Counted from the stretch's first letter, positions 6,817-15,549 are shown. The stretch: 22,133 nucleotides of DNA from Pseudomonadota bacterium (GCA_023418595.1 JAEZZI010000001.1:1-22133), one strand, 5' to 3'. Notes: generated by a model not told the origin, from the sequence alone. Numbers and translations are program-made.

Positions 6817-8229
6817 ATGGCCAAAGACGCCGGCGCCATCCTGAAGCAGATCAAGGACGACGAAATCGAGTGGGTCGACCTGCGATTCACCGACCCCAAG
6901 GGCAAGTGGCAGCATCTGACGATGGTCGCATCCGGCCTCGACGAAGACCAGCTGACCGACGGCCTGATGTTCGACGGCTCGTCGATCGAGGGCTGGAAGG
7001 CGATCAACGAATCGGACATGGTGCTGAAGCCCGATCTCGACGCCGCCTATATCGATCCGTTCTCGGCCACGCCGATGATGATCCTGTTCTGCGACGTGGT
7101 CGAACCGTCGACCGGCGAGCTTTACGCCCGCGATCCGCGCTCGACCGCGAAACGCGCAGAGGCCTATCTGAAGACCACCGGCATCGGCGACACCATCTAT
7201 GTCGGGCCGGAAGCCGAATTCTTCATGTTCGACGATGTGCGCTTCGAAACCGGCTACAACACCAGCTATTTCCAGATCGACGACATCGAATTGCCGACCA
7301 ACTCGGGCAAGGAATATGAAGGCGGCAATCTGGGCCATCGTCCGCGCGCCAAGGGCGGTTATTTCCCGGTCGCGCCGGTCGACAGCGCCGTCGATATCCG
7401 CGCCGAAATGGTCTCGACCATGCTGGAAATGGGCCTGCCGTGCGACAAGCACCACCACGAAGTCGCCGCCGCGCAGCACGAACTGGGCCTGACCTTCGGC
7501 ACGCTGGTCGAAACCGCCGACAGGATGCAGATCTACAAATATGTCGTGCACCAGGTCGCGCACGCCTACGGCAAGTCGGCGACCTTCATGCCGAAACCGA
7601 TCAAGGACGATAACGGATCGGGGATGCACACGCATATGTCGATCTGGGACGGCAAGAAGCCGCTGTTCGCGGGCGACGGCTATGCGGGCCTCAGTGAAAT
7701 GTGCCTCTATTTCATCGGCGGCGTCATCAAGCATGCCCGCGCGCTCAACGCCTTTACCAACCCGTCGACCAACAGCTACAAGCGGCTGGTTCCGGGCTTC
7801 GAAGCGCCGGTGCTGCTCGCCTATTCGAGCCGTAACCGGTCGGCGTCGTGCCGCATTCCGTACGGCGCGGGCACCAAGGCGAAGCGCGTCGAGTTCCGCT
7901 TCCCCGATGCGCTGGCCAACCCCTATCTCGCCTATGCGGCGCTGCTGATGGCGGGCCTGGACGGCATCCAGAACAAGATTCATCCCGGCGAGGCGATGGA
8001 CAAGAACCTCTACGACCTGCCGCCCGCCGAGCTGGTCAATGTGCCGACCGTCTGCGGATCGCTGCGCGAGGCGCTGGTTGCGCTTCAGGAGGATCATGAA
8101 TTCCTGTTGAAAGGCGACGTGTTCACCAAGGACCAGATCGAGGCCTATGCCGATATCAAGTGGCAGGACGTGATCAACTTCGAAACCACGCCCAGCCCGG
8201 TCGAATACGACATGTATTATTCCATGTAA
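6817..8229 (+). CDS. glnA: Glutamine synthetase type I
   Basis: A 470-residue dodecameric enzyme making glutamine from glutamate, ammonia and ATP. Visible landmarks are DGSSIEGW (53-60), metal ligands in PEAEFF (E132, E134), HHHEVA (212-217), HTHMSIW (271-277), the R-rich RNRSASCRIP (339-348) and RVEFRFPD (357-364). Y399 in KNLYDLPP is the adenylylation target of GlnE, marking the GSI-beta class. I start at the ATG at 6817 because AAGGA lies at proper distance; the ATG at 6808 touches that site. It is the second gene of the glnBA unit. A strong hairpin terminator follows at 8284. Confidence 0.97.
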   Translation: MAKDAGAILKQIKDDEIEWVDLRFTDPKGKWQHLTMVASGLDEDQLTDGLMFDGSSIEGWKAINESDMVLKPDLDAAYIDPFSATPMMILFCDVVEPSTGELYARDPRSTAKRAEAYLKTTGIGDTIYVGPEAEFFMFDDVRFETGYNTSYFQIDDIELPTNSGKEYEGGNLGHRPRAKGGYFPVAPVDSAVDIRAEMVSTMLEMGLPCDKHHHEVAAAQHELGLTFGTLVETADRMQIYKYVVHQVAHAYGKSATFMPKPIKDDNGSGMHTHMSIWDGKKPLFAGDGYAGLSEMCLYFIGGVIKHARALNAFTNPSTNSYKRLVPGFEAPVLLAYSSRNRSASCRIPYGAGTKAKRVEFRFPDALANPYLAYAALLMAGLDGIQNKIHPGEAMDKNLYDLPPAELVNVPTVCGSLREALVALQEDHEFLLKGDVFTKDQIEAYADIKWQDVINFETTPSPVEYDMYYSM

Positions 8230-8283
8230 CGTTCACGCGTTGTTTATCCCCGCGCGGCCATAGCGGCCGCTCGGACAGCGGGA

Positions 8284-8317
8284 CGCCCGGGCAGCAATGC
8301 CCGGGCGTTTCGCGTTT
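8284..8317 (+). terminator. Intrinsic terminator after glnA
   Basis: A perfect 9-bp GC stem (CGCCCGGGC/GCCCGGGCG) with loop AGCAAT is followed by TTTCGCGTTT. It lies 55 bp after the glnA stop and would end the glnBA transcript. Confidence 0.85.
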
Positions 8318-8351
8318 CGGGACGGGGCGTCCCTCCATCGCCTCATTCACT

Positions 8352-8380
8352 CCGTCATTCCGCGAAGGCGGGAATGACGG
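8352..8380. repeat. Short palindromic repeat CCGTCATTCC...GGAATGACGG
   Basis: Perfect 10-bp arms at 8352-8361 and 8371-8380 enclose a 9-bp loop. This word is common in intergenic DNA of many proteobacteria. Only one copy is visible in this window. Confidence 0.75.
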
Positions 8381-8385
8381 ATTGT

Positions 8386-8468
8386 TGGTTCAGCCTGACG
8401 CCCGGCAATCTCGACCAATCGATACCGGAACGGGTTCACGCGCCATTCGTCTCTCCAAGGCTGAACCA
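8386..8468. repeat. Inverted repeat TGGTTCAGCCT...AGGCTGAACCA
   Basis: Exact 11-bp arms lie at 8386-8396 and 8458-8468, with 61 bp between them. The right arm ends 14 bp before the ATG of the flavodoxin-like gene, just ahead of its Shine-Dalgarno, so it forms part of that leader. Confidence 0.65.
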
Positions 8469-8482
8469 GCCGGAGAGAGATC

Positions 8483-9091
8483 ATGCCCGTCACCGCCATC
8501 GCCCTGAACTGCACGCTGAAATCCGACGCGAGCGAGGAATCCTCCACCGACGCGATGATCGCGGTGCTTGGCAAGGCATTCGGCGAACATGACGTAAAGA
8601 TCGCCGAGACCATCCGCATCGCCGCACATAACGTAAAGCCGGGCGTGACGTCGGACGAAGGCGAAGGCGACGACTGGCCGTCGATCCGCGCGAAAATCCT
8701 CGCGCACGACATCCTGATTTTCGGCGGGCCGATCTGGATGGGGCAAATCTCCAGCGTCGCCAAGCGCGTGCTCGAACGGCTCGACGCGTTTCTGTCCGAA
8801 ACCGACGATGCGGGCCGGATGCCGAGCTATGGCAAGGTCGCGGTCGCGGCGATCGTCGGCAACGAGGACGGCGCCCACTGGTCGTCGTCGCAGATCTTCC
8901 AGTCATTGAACGATGTCGGCTTCACCATCCCTGCGGTCGCGGCTTGTTATTGGGTGGGTGAGGCAATGGGCGACGTCGATTTCAAAGATCTCGACAAGAC
9001 CCCGAAAATGGTTACCGAAACCGCGAAAATGGTCGCATCGAACGCCGCGCACCTGGCGGGATTGCTCAAGGCCAAGCCCTATCCCGGCTGA
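8483..9091 (+). CDS. Flavodoxin-fold NAD(P)H-dependent FMN reductase family protein
   Basis: A 202-residue cytosolic protein. The first strand runs directly into the phosphate-binding loop (AIALNCTLKSD, residues 5-15). The second FMN contact is HDILIFGGPIWMGQ (75-88), followed by the helix SSVAKRVLERLDAF. A third loop, AIVGNEDGAHWSSSQ (123-137), also fits. This is the flavodoxin/FMN-reductase fold, so a redox role using FMN is likely; the partner or substrate is unknown. GGAGAGA precedes the ATG. The aldehyde dehydrogenase follows after 84 bp on the same strand, with its own Shine-Dalgarno; joint transcription is possible. Confidence 0.82.
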   Translation: MPVTAIALNCTLKSDASEESSTDAMIAVLGKAFGEHDVKIAETIRIAAHNVKPGVTSDEGEGDDWPSIRAKILAHDILIFGGPIWMGQISSVAKRVLERLDAFLSETDDAGRMPSYGKVAVAAIVGNEDGAHWSSSQIFQSLNDVGFTIPAVAACYWVGEAMGDVDFKDLDKTPKMVTETAKMVASNAAHLAGLLKAKPYPG

Positions 9092-9175
9092 ACTTGCCGG
9101 TTTCGCCTTGCAACCGATCGGACGCGGCGCAATGATGGCTGCATACCCGATGTTCGAACACATGCGGAGGCGAGG

Positions 9176-10600
9176 ATGAAAAGCTATCTGAAGCACTATA
9201 TCGACGGCGCATGGGTCGATAGCGAGGGCGGCACCCGGCACGAGGTCATCAACCCCGCGACCGAGACCGCCTGCACCGAAATCACCCTCGGTTCCGCCGC
9301 CGACGTGGACCGCGCAGTGGCTGCCGCGCGCGCCGCGTTCGACGGCTTTTCGCAGACATCGGTGGACGAGCGCGTCGCACTGCTCGAAGCGATCCTCGCC
9401 GAATACAAGGACCGCGCCGACGATCTCGCGACAGCGATCTCGACCGAAATGGGCTGCCCGATCGCCATCGCGAAGATGGCGCAGGTCGGCGCAGGGATCG
9501 GCCATTTCACGGCCGCGATCGACGCGCTCAAACATTTCGAGTTCACCGAGAAGGTCGGGCGCAGCACCGTCGTCCACGAACCGATCGGCGTGGTCGCGCT
9601 CATTACGCCCTGGAACTGGCCGATGAACCAGATCGTCGCCAAGGTCGCGCCTGCACTCGCCGCGGGCAACACGATGATCCTGAAACCCAGCGAGGAATGC
9701 CCCGGATCGGCAGCGATCTTCGCCGAAATTCTCGACAAGGCGGGCGTGCCCAAGGGCGTTTTCAATCTGGTCCAGGGCGACGGCCCCGTCGTCGGCGCGG
9801 CGCTGACCGCGCACCCTGACGTGGACATGGTCAGCTTCACCGGGTCGACGCGCGCCGGAATCATGGTCGCAAAGTCCGCCGCCGATACGGTCAAGCGCGT
9901 GCATCAGGAACTGGGCGGCAAGTCGCCATCGGTCGTGCTGGAAAGCGCCGATATCGGCAAGGCGGTACAGAGCACGCTGATGAGCGTGCTCGTCAATTCG
10001 GGGCAAAGCTGCATCGCGCCGACGCGGCTGCTCGTCCCCGCCTCCAAACAGGCCGAGGCGATCGAGGCGGCAAAGGCGATGATGGCGGCGACCCAGACCG
10101 GCGATCCGATGGAGGAAGGCCGCCATATCGGACCGCTGGTCAACAAGGCGCAGTTCGACAAGGTACAGGGCCTGATCCGCAAGGGCATGGAGGAAGGCGC
10201 GAAGCTGGAAACCGGCGGTCCCGGCCGTCCCGATGGAGTCGAGACCGGCTATTTCGTCAAGCCGACGCTGTTCTCCGGCGTTACCAACGACATGACGATC
10301 GCCCGCGAGGAAATCTTCGGCCCCGTCGTCACGATCATTCCCTACAAGGACGAGGAAGAGGCGATCCGCGTTGCCAACGACACCGAATATGGCCTGTCGG
10401 CAGTGGTGTTCGGCGATGCCCAAGGCGTCCGCCGGGTCGCGCCGAAACTGCGCGCCGGCATGGTCTATGTGAATGGTGGCCAGCCCGATCCGTCCGCGCC
10501 GTTCGGCGGCTACAAGCAATCGGGCAATGGCCGCGAATACGGGAAATACGGGCTGGCCGAATTCATGGAGGTGAAGTCGGTGGTGGGCGACTATGGGTGA
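9176..10600 (+). CDS. NAD(P)-dependent aldehyde dehydrogenase
   Basis: A 474-residue enzyme oxidising an aldehyde to a carboxylic acid. Catalytic residues are N147 (TPWNWP), K170 (LKPSEE), E245 (HQELGGKSP) and C279 (NSGQSCIAP). The cofactor loop FTGSTRAG lies at 221-228, and the late motif EEIFGPVVTIIPY is present. The length fits the general ALDH family. The specific substrate cannot be assigned. The ATG at 9176 has GGAGGCGAGG directly upstream. A palindromic repeat of another family (10627-10692) follows the stop codon. Confidence 0.93.
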   Translation: MKSYLKHYIDGAWVDSEGGTRHEVINPATETACTEITLGSAADVDRAVAAARAAFDGFSQTSVDERVALLEAILAEYKDRADDLATAISTEMGCPIAIAKMAQVGAGIGHFTAAIDALKHFEFTEKVGRSTVVHEPIGVVALITPWNWPMNQIVAKVAPALAAGNTMILKPSEECPGSAAIFAEILDKAGVPKGVFNLVQGDGPVVGAALTAHPDVDMVSFTGSTRAGIMVAKSAADTVKRVHQELGGKSPSVVLESADIGKAVQSTLMSVLVNSGQSCIAPTRLLVPASKQAEAIEAAKAMMAATQTGDPMEEGRHIGPLVNKAQFDKVQGLIRKGMEEGAKLETGGPGRPDGVETGYFVKPTLFSGVTNDMTIAREEIFGPVVTIIPYKDEEEAIRVANDTEYGLSAVVFGDAQGVRRVAPKLRAGMVYVNGGQPDPSAPFGGYKQSGNGREYGKYGLAEFMEVKSVVGDYG

Positions 10601-10626
10601 TCGCGGGAATGGCTTTGCCTTCGCCG

Positions 10627-10692
10627 CGCTCAGGCTGAGCCTGTCGAAGCCGGTTGAGTCTCAACACCCTTCGACAAGCTCAGGGCGAGCGC
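10627..10692. repeat. Palindromic repeat, family C (CTTCGACAAGCTCAGG type)
   Basis: The left arm at 10627-10649 contains CAGGCTGAGCCTGTCGAAG. The right arm at 10669-10692 contains CTTCGACAAGCTCAGGGCGA. A small inner stem GTTGAG-T-CTCAAC lies at 10653-10665. This word is a very common intergenic palindrome in sphingomonads and relatives. It separates the aldehyde dehydrogenase from purE. Confidence 0.85.
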
Positions 10693-10801
10693 GGGTGCGT
10701 GAAAATGCGGTGTAACGCTTCCGACTTGCCGGTTGCGCCGCCCCCCGCGCGCCTTTACCACCCCCCTTCCCTTTCCGCTCATCCACGGAAAATACGCGCG
10801 A

Positions 10802-11287
10802 ATGACCCAGTCCCCCGTCGTCGGCATCATCATGGGCAGCACGTCCGATTGGGAGACGATGAGCAACGCCGCCGACGTGCTGAGCACGTTCGGCGTGGCG
10901 CATGAAACCAAGGTCGTCTCCGCCCATCGCACCCCCCGCCGTTTGGTCGATTACGCCGAAAGCGCGGTGGATCGCGGGCTGAAGGTCATCATTGCAGGCG
11001 CGGGCGGCGCGGCGCACCTGCCCGGCATGGCCGCGAGCATGACGCGCTTGCCCGTGCTCGGCGTGCCGGTCGAATCCAAGGCGCTGAAGGGCATGGACAG
11101 CCTGCTCTCCATCGCCCAGATGCCCGGCGGCGTTCCCGTCGGCACGCTGGCGATCGGCAAGGCGGGCGCGATCAACGCCGGGCTGCTGGCGGTGTCGATC
11201 CTGGCGACCCACGACGAGGCCTTGGCCGCCAAGCTAGACGAATGGCGCGCGAACCAGACCGCCAGCGTGGCGACCGATCCGCAATGA
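10802..11287 (+). CDS. purE: N5-carboxyaminoimidazole ribonucleotide mutase
   Basis: This 161-residue class I PurE moves the carboxyl group of N5-CAIR to give CAIR in purine synthesis. Active-site segments are GSTSDW (12-17), SAHRTPRR (40-47, with the key histidine H42) and GAGGAAHLPGM (66-76). The length is typical. The start at 10802 gives the canonical MTQSPVVGIIMGS; the frame is open upstream, but that stretch is low-complexity proline-rich and does not resemble PurE. The stop codon overlaps the purK start (ATGA at 11284-11287), which indicates translational coupling. Confidence 0.96.
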   Translation: MTQSPVVGIIMGSTSDWETMSNAADVLSTFGVAHETKVVSAHRTPRRLVDYAESAVDRGLKVIIAGAGGAAHLPGMAASMTRLPVLGVPVESKALKGMDSLLSIAQMPGGVPVGTLAIGKAGAINAGLLAVSILATHDEALAAKLDEWRANQTASVATDPQ

Positions 11288-12351
11288 CCATGCTGCCCCC
11301 CGGATCGACGATCGGAATCATCGGCGCGGGCCAGTTGGGCCGGATGATGGCGGTCGCCGCGGTCCAGCTCGGCTATCGCACGCATATCTACGCCCCCGCC
11401 TCCGGCCCCGCCAACGATGCGAGCGGGGAGTTCACGAAAGCCGATTATGGCGACGCCGACGCGCTCGCGCGGTTCGCGGAGCAGGTCGATGTCGTTACCT
11501 ATGAGTTCGAAAACCTGCCCGCCGATCCGATCGCCGCGATCACGGGCGCGCCCGTCCGCCCGTCCGCCGCATCGCTGCGCGTCGCGCAGGACCGGATCGA
11601 GGAAAAGCGTTTCGTCGAAGGGCTTGGCGGTCGCCCCGCACGCTGGGCGCCGGTGTCGAGCCGCGCGGAACTCGACGCCGCGATCCGGAGCGTCGGCTGC
11701 CCGGCGATCCTCAAGACCACGCGCTTCGGCTATGACGGCAAGGGTCAGGCGCGGCTCAAATCCTCCGCCGATGCCGACGCCGCGTGGGAAGCGCTGAACG
11801 GCACGCCCGCGGTGCTGGAGGCGTTCGTCGACTTTACCCACGAGTTCTCGATCGTGTTAGCGCGCGGGGAGGACGGGGCGATCACGCACTATCCGCCGCC
11901 GCACAATGTCCATGTCGGCGGCATTTTGGCGACATCGACCGTACCCGCGCCCGCGGAGATCGCCAGCCAGTGGACCGAGGCGGCGGCGCTGGCCGGGCGG
12001 ATCGCCGGTGCGCTGGATCATGTGGGCGTGCTGACCTGCGAATTCTTCGCCGGGCGCGACGGACCCGTGTTCAACGAAATGGCGCCCCGCGTCCATAATT
12101 CGGGCCATTGGACGATCGAGGGCGCAGCGACCTCGCAATTCGAAAACCATATCCGCGCGATCTGCCGCCTGCCGCTCGGCCCCACGACGATCACCGGGCG
12201 AAAGGTCGAGATGACCAATCTGATCGGCAGCGACGCCGACGACTGGGCGGCGATTCTGGCCGATCCGGCGGCGCATTTGCATCTCTATGGCAAGCGTGAG
12301 GTGCGCGACGGACGCAAGATGGGGCATGTGACGCGCGTCTGGCGCGACTGA
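11284..12351 (+). CDS. purK: 5-(carboxyamino)imidazole ribonucleotide synthase
   Basis: This 355-residue ATP-grasp enzyme joins bicarbonate to AIR with ATP, providing the substrate of PurE. The N-terminal nucleotide-binding start is TIGIIGAGQLGRMM (9-22). The central ATP-grasp core includes AILKTTRFGYDGKGQ and VLEAFVDFTHEFSIVLAR. The C-terminal signature NEMAPRVHNSGHWTIEGA is clear. It overlaps purE by 4 bp. hemF begins 25 bp downstream with no terminator between, so it may share the transcript. Confidence 0.96.
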   Translation: MTMLPPGSTIGIIGAGQLGRMMAVAAVQLGYRTHIYAPASGPANDASGEFTKADYGDADALARFAEQVDVVTYEFENLPADPIAAITGAPVRPSAASLRVAQDRIEEKRFVEGLGGRPARWAPVSSRAELDAAIRSVGCPAILKTTRFGYDGKGQARLKSSADADAAWEALNGTPAVLEAFVDFTHEFSIVLARGEDGAITHYPPPHNVHVGGILATSTVPAPAEIASQWTEAAALAGRIAGALDHVGVLTCEFFAGRDGPVFNEMAPRVHNSGHWTIEGAATSQFENHIRAICRLPLGPTTITGRKVEMTNLIGSDADDWAAILADPAAHLHLYGKREVRDGRKMGHVTRVWRD

Positions 12352-12376
12352 ACCCGCGCCGCTAAAGCCTGCGGCC

Positions 12377-13219
12377 ATGCAAGCGCTCGACCCCCAGCAA
12401 TCCGCCGCCCGTATCTGGTTCGAAAAGTTGCGCGACCTGATCTGCGCCGAGTTCGAGACGATCGAGCGCGAGGCCGGCTCCGACGCCTCGTTCGAATACA
12501 CCCCCTGGGACCGCACCGATCCGTCGGGCGAACCCGGTGGTGGCGGCGTGCGCGGCGTGATGAAGGGGCGGGTGTTCGAGAAAGTCGGCGTCAACGTCTC
12601 GACCGTGGGCGGCACGTTCGAGGGCGATTTCGCCAAGTCGATCCACGGCGCAGGAGAAGATCCGCGCTTCTTCGCGACCGGCATCAGCCTGGTCGCGCAC
12701 ATGGCCAATCCGCATGTCCCTGCGGTGCACATGAACACGCGGTTCCTGGCGACGACCAAGCGCTGGTTCGGCGGCGGCGCGGACCTCAACCCGCCCTTGC
12801 CTTACGCCGAGGACACCGAGGATTTCCACGCGCGGATGAAGGCCGCTTGCGACGCGCACGATCCCGCGCACTATCCGCGGTTCAAGGCATGGGCCGACGA
12901 TTATTTCTACATTCCGCATCGCCAGGTGCACCGCGGCGTCGGCGGGATTTTCTACGACCATCTGGAGAGCGATTTCGACGCCGATTTCGCCTTCACCCAG
13001 GATGTCGGGCGCGCGTTTCTCGACATCTATCCAGCACTCGTCCGGCGGCGGATGGGGATGGCGTTCACCGATGCGGACAAGGCGCAGCAGCTCGAATGGC
13101 GCGGGCGTTATGCCGAGTTCAACCTGGTCTATGACCGGGGGACGTTGTTCGGGCTGAAGACTGGCGGCAATATCGACGCGATCCTGATGAGCCTGCCCCC
13201 GGTTGCGACATGGGGGTGA
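12377..13219 (+). CDS. hemF: Oxygen-dependent coproporphyrinogen III oxidase
   Basis: This 280-residue enzyme oxidatively decarboxylates coproporphyrinogen III to protoporphyrinogen IX in haem synthesis, needing O2. Family signatures are YTPWDR (41-46), VPAVHMNTRF (114-123), WFGGGADLNPP (130-140), HRGVGGIFYD (185-194) and EFNLVYDRGTLFGLKTGG followed by ILMSLPP near the C-terminus. The ATG at 12377 has no good Shine-Dalgarno, so its translation may depend on the upstream purEK message. Presence of HemF points to aerobic growth. A family B repeat follows. Confidence 0.95.
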   Translation: MQALDPQQSAARIWFEKLRDLICAEFETIEREAGSDASFEYTPWDRTDPSGEPGGGGVRGVMKGRVFEKVGVNVSTVGGTFEGDFAKSIHGAGEDPRFFATGISLVAHMANPHVPAVHMNTRFLATTKRWFGGGADLNPPLPYAEDTEDFHARMKAACDAHDPAHYPRFKAWADDYFYIPHRQVHRGVGGIFYDHLESDFDADFAFTQDVGRAFLDIYPALVRRRMGMAFTDADKAQQLEWRGRYAEFNLVYDRGTLFGLKTGGNIDAILMSLPPVATWG

Positions 13220-13238
13220 TGGCAATCCCCCGCCCCTC

Positions 13239-13344
13239 GTCACCCCGGACTTGTTCCGGGGTCCACTGGACGGCAGACGATGCGGCTGAATATGGAAGCA
13301 TAACGCAAGCGGATGAGTGGCCCCCGGAACCAGTCCGGGGTGAC
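13239..13344. repeat. Inverted repeat, family B, copy 3
   Basis: The left arm 13239-13265 is identical to the left arm of copy 1. The right arm 13318-13344 differs from a perfect complement at two positions (TGGCCCCCGGAACCAGTCC). It fills the gap between hemF and the acetyltransferase and ends 14 bp before the latter's start codon. Confidence 0.93.
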
Positions 13345-13358
13345 GGATGGTTCGTGGG

Positions 13359-13958
13359 ATGACCCTCACCCCCGTCCCCGACGATCACGTCGCCACCATC
13401 GTCACCGCGCTGGAAATGACCCAGCGCCCGCCTGCGCGTCCGCTGCCCCCCAGTCCGTTCATGCTCAAACGCTGGCACGCGCCCGACAGCGACCGCTATC
13501 GCACGCTGTTTACCCGCGTCGGCGCCCCGTGGCTGTGGTTCTCGCGCCTCGTCATGCCTGACGCCCAGCTCCGTGCGATCCTCGATGATCCGGGGGTAGA
13601 GGTCTATGCGATGATCGACCGGTCGGGCGTCGAACTCGGGATGCTCGAACTCGATTTCCGCAAAGAAGGCGAGTGCGAGTTGTCGTATCTCGCGGTGGTG
13701 CCCGAACTCGCGGGAAAGGGGCATGGCGGCTGGCTGATGGCGAACGCGCTGGCGCTCGGCTGGCGGCGCGGCGTCACGCGGATGTGGGTGCATACCTGCA
13801 CGCTCGACCATCCGCGTGCGCTCGGTTTCTATATCCGCCACGGCTTCGTGCCGTTCGCGCGCAGCGTCGAAACATTCGCCGATCCGCGGCTGACCGGGCA
13901 TCTGCCGCGCGAAGCGGCAGCTCACGTGCCCCGTTTCGACCCCGCCGTGCGGCGATAG
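13359..13958 (+). CDS. GNAT family N-acetyltransferase
   Basis: A 199-residue protein with the GNAT acetyl-CoA site: the beta-bulge strand LSYLAVVPEL (108-117), the pyrophosphate loop AGKGHGGWLM (118-127) and the late motif RALGFYIRHGF (153-163). It would transfer an acetyl group to an amine; the substrate is unknown. Two in-frame starts are possible: ATG 13359 (used here) and ATG 13347, which lies 2 bp from the repeat. Neither has a strong Shine-Dalgarno. The 3' end overlaps the converging membrane-protein gene by 37 bp. Confidence 0.85.
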   Translation: MTLTPVPDDHVATIVTALEMTQRPPARPLPPSPFMLKRWHAPDSDRYRTLFTRVGAPWLWFSRLVMPDAQLRAILDDPGVEVYAMIDRSGVELGMLELDFRKEGECELSYLAVVPELAGKGHGGWLMANALALGWRRGVTRMWVHTCTLDHPRALGFYIRHGFVPFARSVETFADPRLTGHLPREAAAHVPRFDPAVRR

Positions 13959-14632
13959 ACCGCGACCTTCACCAGCAGGATCAGCAGCGTCACCGCCGCG
14001 CCAGCAATCGCCGCGATGCCATCGACCAGCACAGTTCCCGCAAGTCCCAGCGGCGCCTCCAAGGGGCGCAGCAGCAAATTGGGGAACTGCCCGGTCAGCC
14101 AGATCGCCGCCGCGATCACGAACAGCATCCAGCCCATGCCCTGGGTCCGGCGGATCGATTCCTCGAACGCCTTGATCGCCGTCGTCCCCGGCTCGGCAAT
14201 CAGGATCGGCGCGACCAGAAAGGTGCGCCCGATCACGTAGAAACCGGGCGCGAGGAAGAACAGCAACCCGGCAAAGGTCAGCAGTCCGACCAGCACCGAT
14301 GCGATCAGAAACATCGGAAACAGCGTGACGGCGCGATCCAGCGACTGGCGGAGCGACGGCTTGTCGCGCCCCAGCAGCCAGGCATAGAGCCACGCCGACC
14401 CGAACAGTTCGAGCAACTGGACGCCCAGCAGCCACGGCCAGTTGTCGGCCATTATCGCCCGAAGCGCGTCGGTCACCGACTGGCCATCGGTTGCAGATGC
14501 GGTCTCGACAAAAAACAGCAGCGCCAGCGCAGGCACGAAGAAGAACAGCCCCGCGACTGCATGCAGCGCGGGGCGTTCGGACGTGTACCGTTGCACGGCT
14601 TCGGCGAGCAGGCCCGCCGGTTCGAGTCTCAT
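13922..14632 (-). CDS. Multi-pass inner-membrane protein, second of a tandem pair
   Basis: A 236-residue hydrophobic protein with about five or six membrane segments. Examples are the segments around AVAGLFFFVPALALLFF, ASVLVGLLTFAGLLFFLAP and VTLLILLVKVAVY. A central stretch, APILIAEPGTTAIKAFEESIRRTQG, resembles the cytoplasmic loop of the neighbour (WERLGIGAIGRTFRLTKG). This suggests the two are distant paralogues of the PF10110/YckC-like membrane-domain type. Function is unknown. The ATG at 14632 lies 13 bp after the stop of the upstream gene, so the pair is an operon. No catalytic motif is seen. Confidence 0.75.
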   Translation of the reverse strand: MRLEPAGLLAEAVQRYTSERPALHAVAGLFFFVPALALLFFVETASATDGQSVTDALRAIMADNWPWLLGVQLLELFGSAWLYAWLLGRDKPSLRQSLDRAVTLFPMFLIASVLVGLLTFAGLLFFLAPGFYVIGRTFLVAPILIAEPGTTAIKAFEESIRRTQGMGWMLFVIAAAIWLTGQFPNLLLRPLEAPLGLAGTVLVDGIAAIAGAAVTLLILLVKVAVYRRTAGSKRGT

Positions 14633-14645
14633 TTAATGCCGGACC

Positions 14646-15485
14646 TTATTCGAACACCGCAGCGGGTTCGGCTTCCTCGATCAGGCTCTTGTAGAGCTTG
14701 GTCAGGAATATGGTGTAGATCACGGTGAAGACCACTGTCAGCAACGCGCTGATAATCGCCAGCAGCACCGCGCCGACCGTCATCCCCTGAATGCCGCCCG
14801 CCACGAGCGCGAAAATCGCGCCGAACACGCCGACCACCGCCATGCTGGCGACGATGAAGACGATAAGGAACAGGATGAAAATGCCGACGATCTTGAGCGC
14901 ATAGCCCTTGGTCAGGCGGAAGGTACGACCGATCGCGCCGATGCCCAGCCGTTCCCATACCACCACCGGCATCACGACCGACAGCCGTGCGGCCAGCCAG
15001 AACAGGACCGGGATCAGGACCAGCATGTAGAGCGCCAGGAACAGGGCGGTGCCGCCGCCCAGTTCGGGCATCGCCGAGGTATCGCCCGCCTGAAGCGCGG
15101 CGAAATCGACGCCCGATCCGAACAGGATGAACACGAACGGCAGGAACAGCAGGAAAAAGATCAGCGCGACGAGGATCGACACGCCGATCACCGGCAACAG
15201 CCGCCGTCCGGCAACCGAAAAGGCGCCCCCGGTGCCGAGCGTCGCGTCGATCGCCAGCGCCACCAGCGCGACCTGACCGAAAATCGTCACGATCGTCGTG
15301 ATCAGGCCGATAATCCCCCCGGCCGCGCTCATTTGCGTGGGATCGTCGCCCGCCAGCGCCAGTTGCGCGATCTGGCTGATCATGGTGGGCAGGAAAATCG
15401 CCAGAACGGCAATCGTCATCACCGCGCCGCTATTGGCGCGCAGGAATTTCGTCGTGCGGTCCCAGACCGCCCCCATCTTGACCAC
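14646..15485 (-). CDS. Multi-pass inner-membrane protein, first of a tandem pair
   Basis: A 279-residue protein with about six strongly hydrophobic segments. One is VIGVSILVALIFFLLFLPFV; others are the ones starting ALFLALYMLVLIPVLFW, IVGIFILFLIVFIV and AVLLAIISALLTVVF. The loop VVWERLGIGAIGRTFRLTKGYALKI resembles the repeated signature of glycerophosphodiester-phosphodiesterase membrane domains (PF10110-like). No phosphodiesterase catalytic domain is attached. I chose GTG 15485 (MVKMGAVWDRTTKFL) because GGAGG lies 5 bp upstream; ATG 15497 or ATG 15476 are alternatives. It is divergent from lipB across 64 bp. Function is unknown. Confidence 0.75.
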   Translation of the reverse strand: MVKMGAVWDRTTKFLRANSGAVMTIAVLAIFLPTMISQIAQLALAGDDPTQMSAAGGIIGLITTIVTIFGQVALVALAIDATLGTGGAFSVAGRRLLPVIGVSILVALIFFLLFLPFVFILFGSGVDFAALQAGDTSAMPELGGGTALFLALYMLVLIPVLFWLAARLSVVMPVVVWERLGIGAIGRTFRLTKGYALKIVGIFILFLIVFIVASMAVVGVFGAIFALVAGGIQGMTVGAVLLAIISALLTVVFTVIYTIFLTKLYKSLIEEAEPAAVFE

Positions 15486-15549
15486 ATGCCCCTCCATGCT
15501 CAGTTGGACCCTAATCCGTCACTCGTAGCCATGAGCCCCCCGCTTGCCA

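Noticed and set aside
6346..8097. A 583-codon open frame on the minus strand, opposite glnB and glnA
   Set aside because: It is antisense to two certain genes and is rich in Arg, Val, Asp and His as expected of a high-GC shadow frame. It has no recognisable motif.
8903..10519. A 538-codon open frame on the minus strand, opposite the aldehyde dehydrogenase
   Set aside because: Shadow of a well-supported gene with all catalytic residues; the antisense translation is low-complexity (AGDRHV-like) and has no family signature.
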